Assembly: GCA_945285405.1 (NCBI GenBank)
Contig: CALYQJ010000008.1
Coordinates: forward strand, 1-64,000
DNA length: 64,000 nt
DNA from: an uncultured Lactobacillaceae bacterium
GTDB taxonomy: Bacteria > Bacillota > Bacilli > Lactobacillales > Lactobacillaceae
Reading direction: 5' to 3'
Both the position numbers and the translations under genes were made by a program. How positions within the stretch are numbered: the first letter of the stretch is position 1; each line of letters opens with the position of its first letter. Positions 63,277-64,000 of the stretch are shown in pieces. The notes under the pieces were generated by a model. It worked only from the letters and a program-made list of their open reading frames with translations. It ran no database searches and was not told the origin of the DNA.

Positions 63277-64000
63277 ATGATAATCGATTCAATTAAAAAT
63301 AAACATATTAAAACAATAAAAAAATTATCGCAAAAAAAATATCAAAAGAAAACTCATCAATATCTAATTGAAGGCCGTCATCTAGTGGATGAAGCTTTGA
63401 AATATGGCACACCTATTGAAGTGCTAAGCACCCCTGCTACCCAAGATAATTATACTAAAGTACAGTGTAGGTTTACTTTAATTAGCAATCAAGTTGCTAG
63501 TTTTCTTTCGGATACAATGACTCCAGAGGGTGTATTTGCGGTAATGCCTATATTTCAATCTTCTTGGACAATAGGAAATTGGATAATTTTTGATGGGTTA
63601 CAAGATCCAGGAAATGCTGGTACTATTTTACGTACTGCTGATTTTTTTAATTATCAAGGAGTTTTTTTTAGTGATAATTCAGTTTCTCCATATATGCCGA
63701 AACTTTTGAGAGCGGCTCAAGGTAGCAATTTTCACTTACAAATAATAACAGGTAATATTATTACTTTTTTAAATAAGTTACGCCAATGTCAAATTCCTAT
63801 TTTAGGAACTGTATTACACCATTCGGCTCAAAATTTAGCAAATTATCATCCGCCAAAACCTTATGCCTTAATTTTAGGTAATGAAGGTCAAGGAATAAGT
63901 AAACCTGTTGCTGAATTGATCGATCATAATGTTATTATTCCAGCAAGTGGTCAAGCTGAAAGTTTGAATGTAGCAGTAGCAGCAGGAATTTTAATGTATA
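63277..64000 (+). CDS. TrmH/SpoU-family RNA 2'-O-methyltransferase (truncated by window end)
   Basis: IIDSIKNKHIKTIKKLSQKKYQKKTHQYLIEGRHLVDEAL ... DGLQDPGNAGTILRTADFF ... LILGNEGQGIS; runs off the end. Confidence 0.92.
   Translation, partial: MIIDSIKNKHIKTIKKLSQKKYQKKTHQYLIEGRHLVDEALKYGTPIEVLSTPATQDNYTKVQCRFTLISNQVASFLSDTMTPEGVFAVMPIFQSSWTIGNWIIFDGLQDPGNAGTILRTADFFNYQGVFFSDNSVSPYMPKLLRAAQGSNFHLQIITGNIITFLNKLRQCQIPILGTVLHHSAQNLANYHPPKPYALILGNEGQGISKPVAELIDHNVIIPASGQAESLNVAVAAGILMY

Overview
This 64 kb window is an AT-rich chromosomal segment from a low-GC Firmicute, probably a Lactobacillales member; gene order and protein character suggest Lactobacillaceae, but this was not verified. It is mostly housekeeping: pepT, mscL, a ThrE-type exporter, tRNA-Glu, tdk-prfA-prmC-sua5-[glyA-like]-upp, the F0F1 ATP synthase operon, mbl-epuA-yidD-rodA joined directly to sufCDSUB, ilvE, uspA, a candidate 6S RNA, rpsD, ezrA-iscS-thiI-valS-radC, mreCD, a thiT-like gene, the mraZ-to-divIVA dcw cluster, yqeG-yqeH-nadD-yqeK-rsfS, tmcAL, yceD, gnd, yidC, acyP and a TrmH-family gene cut by the window end. 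I saw no CRISPR array, prophage, transposon or recognisable defence system. The best leads are: (1) an intact but highly diverged GlyA (SHMT)-like ORF that has lost the PLP-lysine motif and sits exactly in the glyA slot; (2) a LexA-type palindrome followed by 3-4 GTGG direct repeats with 10-bp period (a putative MraZ operator) overlapping an extended -10 upstream of mraZ; (3) a probable non-canonical ACG start for atpB; (4) a 6S-like RNA beside rpsD; (5) SUF genes coupled by ATGA overlap to rodA; (6) absence of mreB and minCD from their usual positions; (7) several small or orphan ORFs in conserved operons. All homology calls come from reading the translations, not from database searches.
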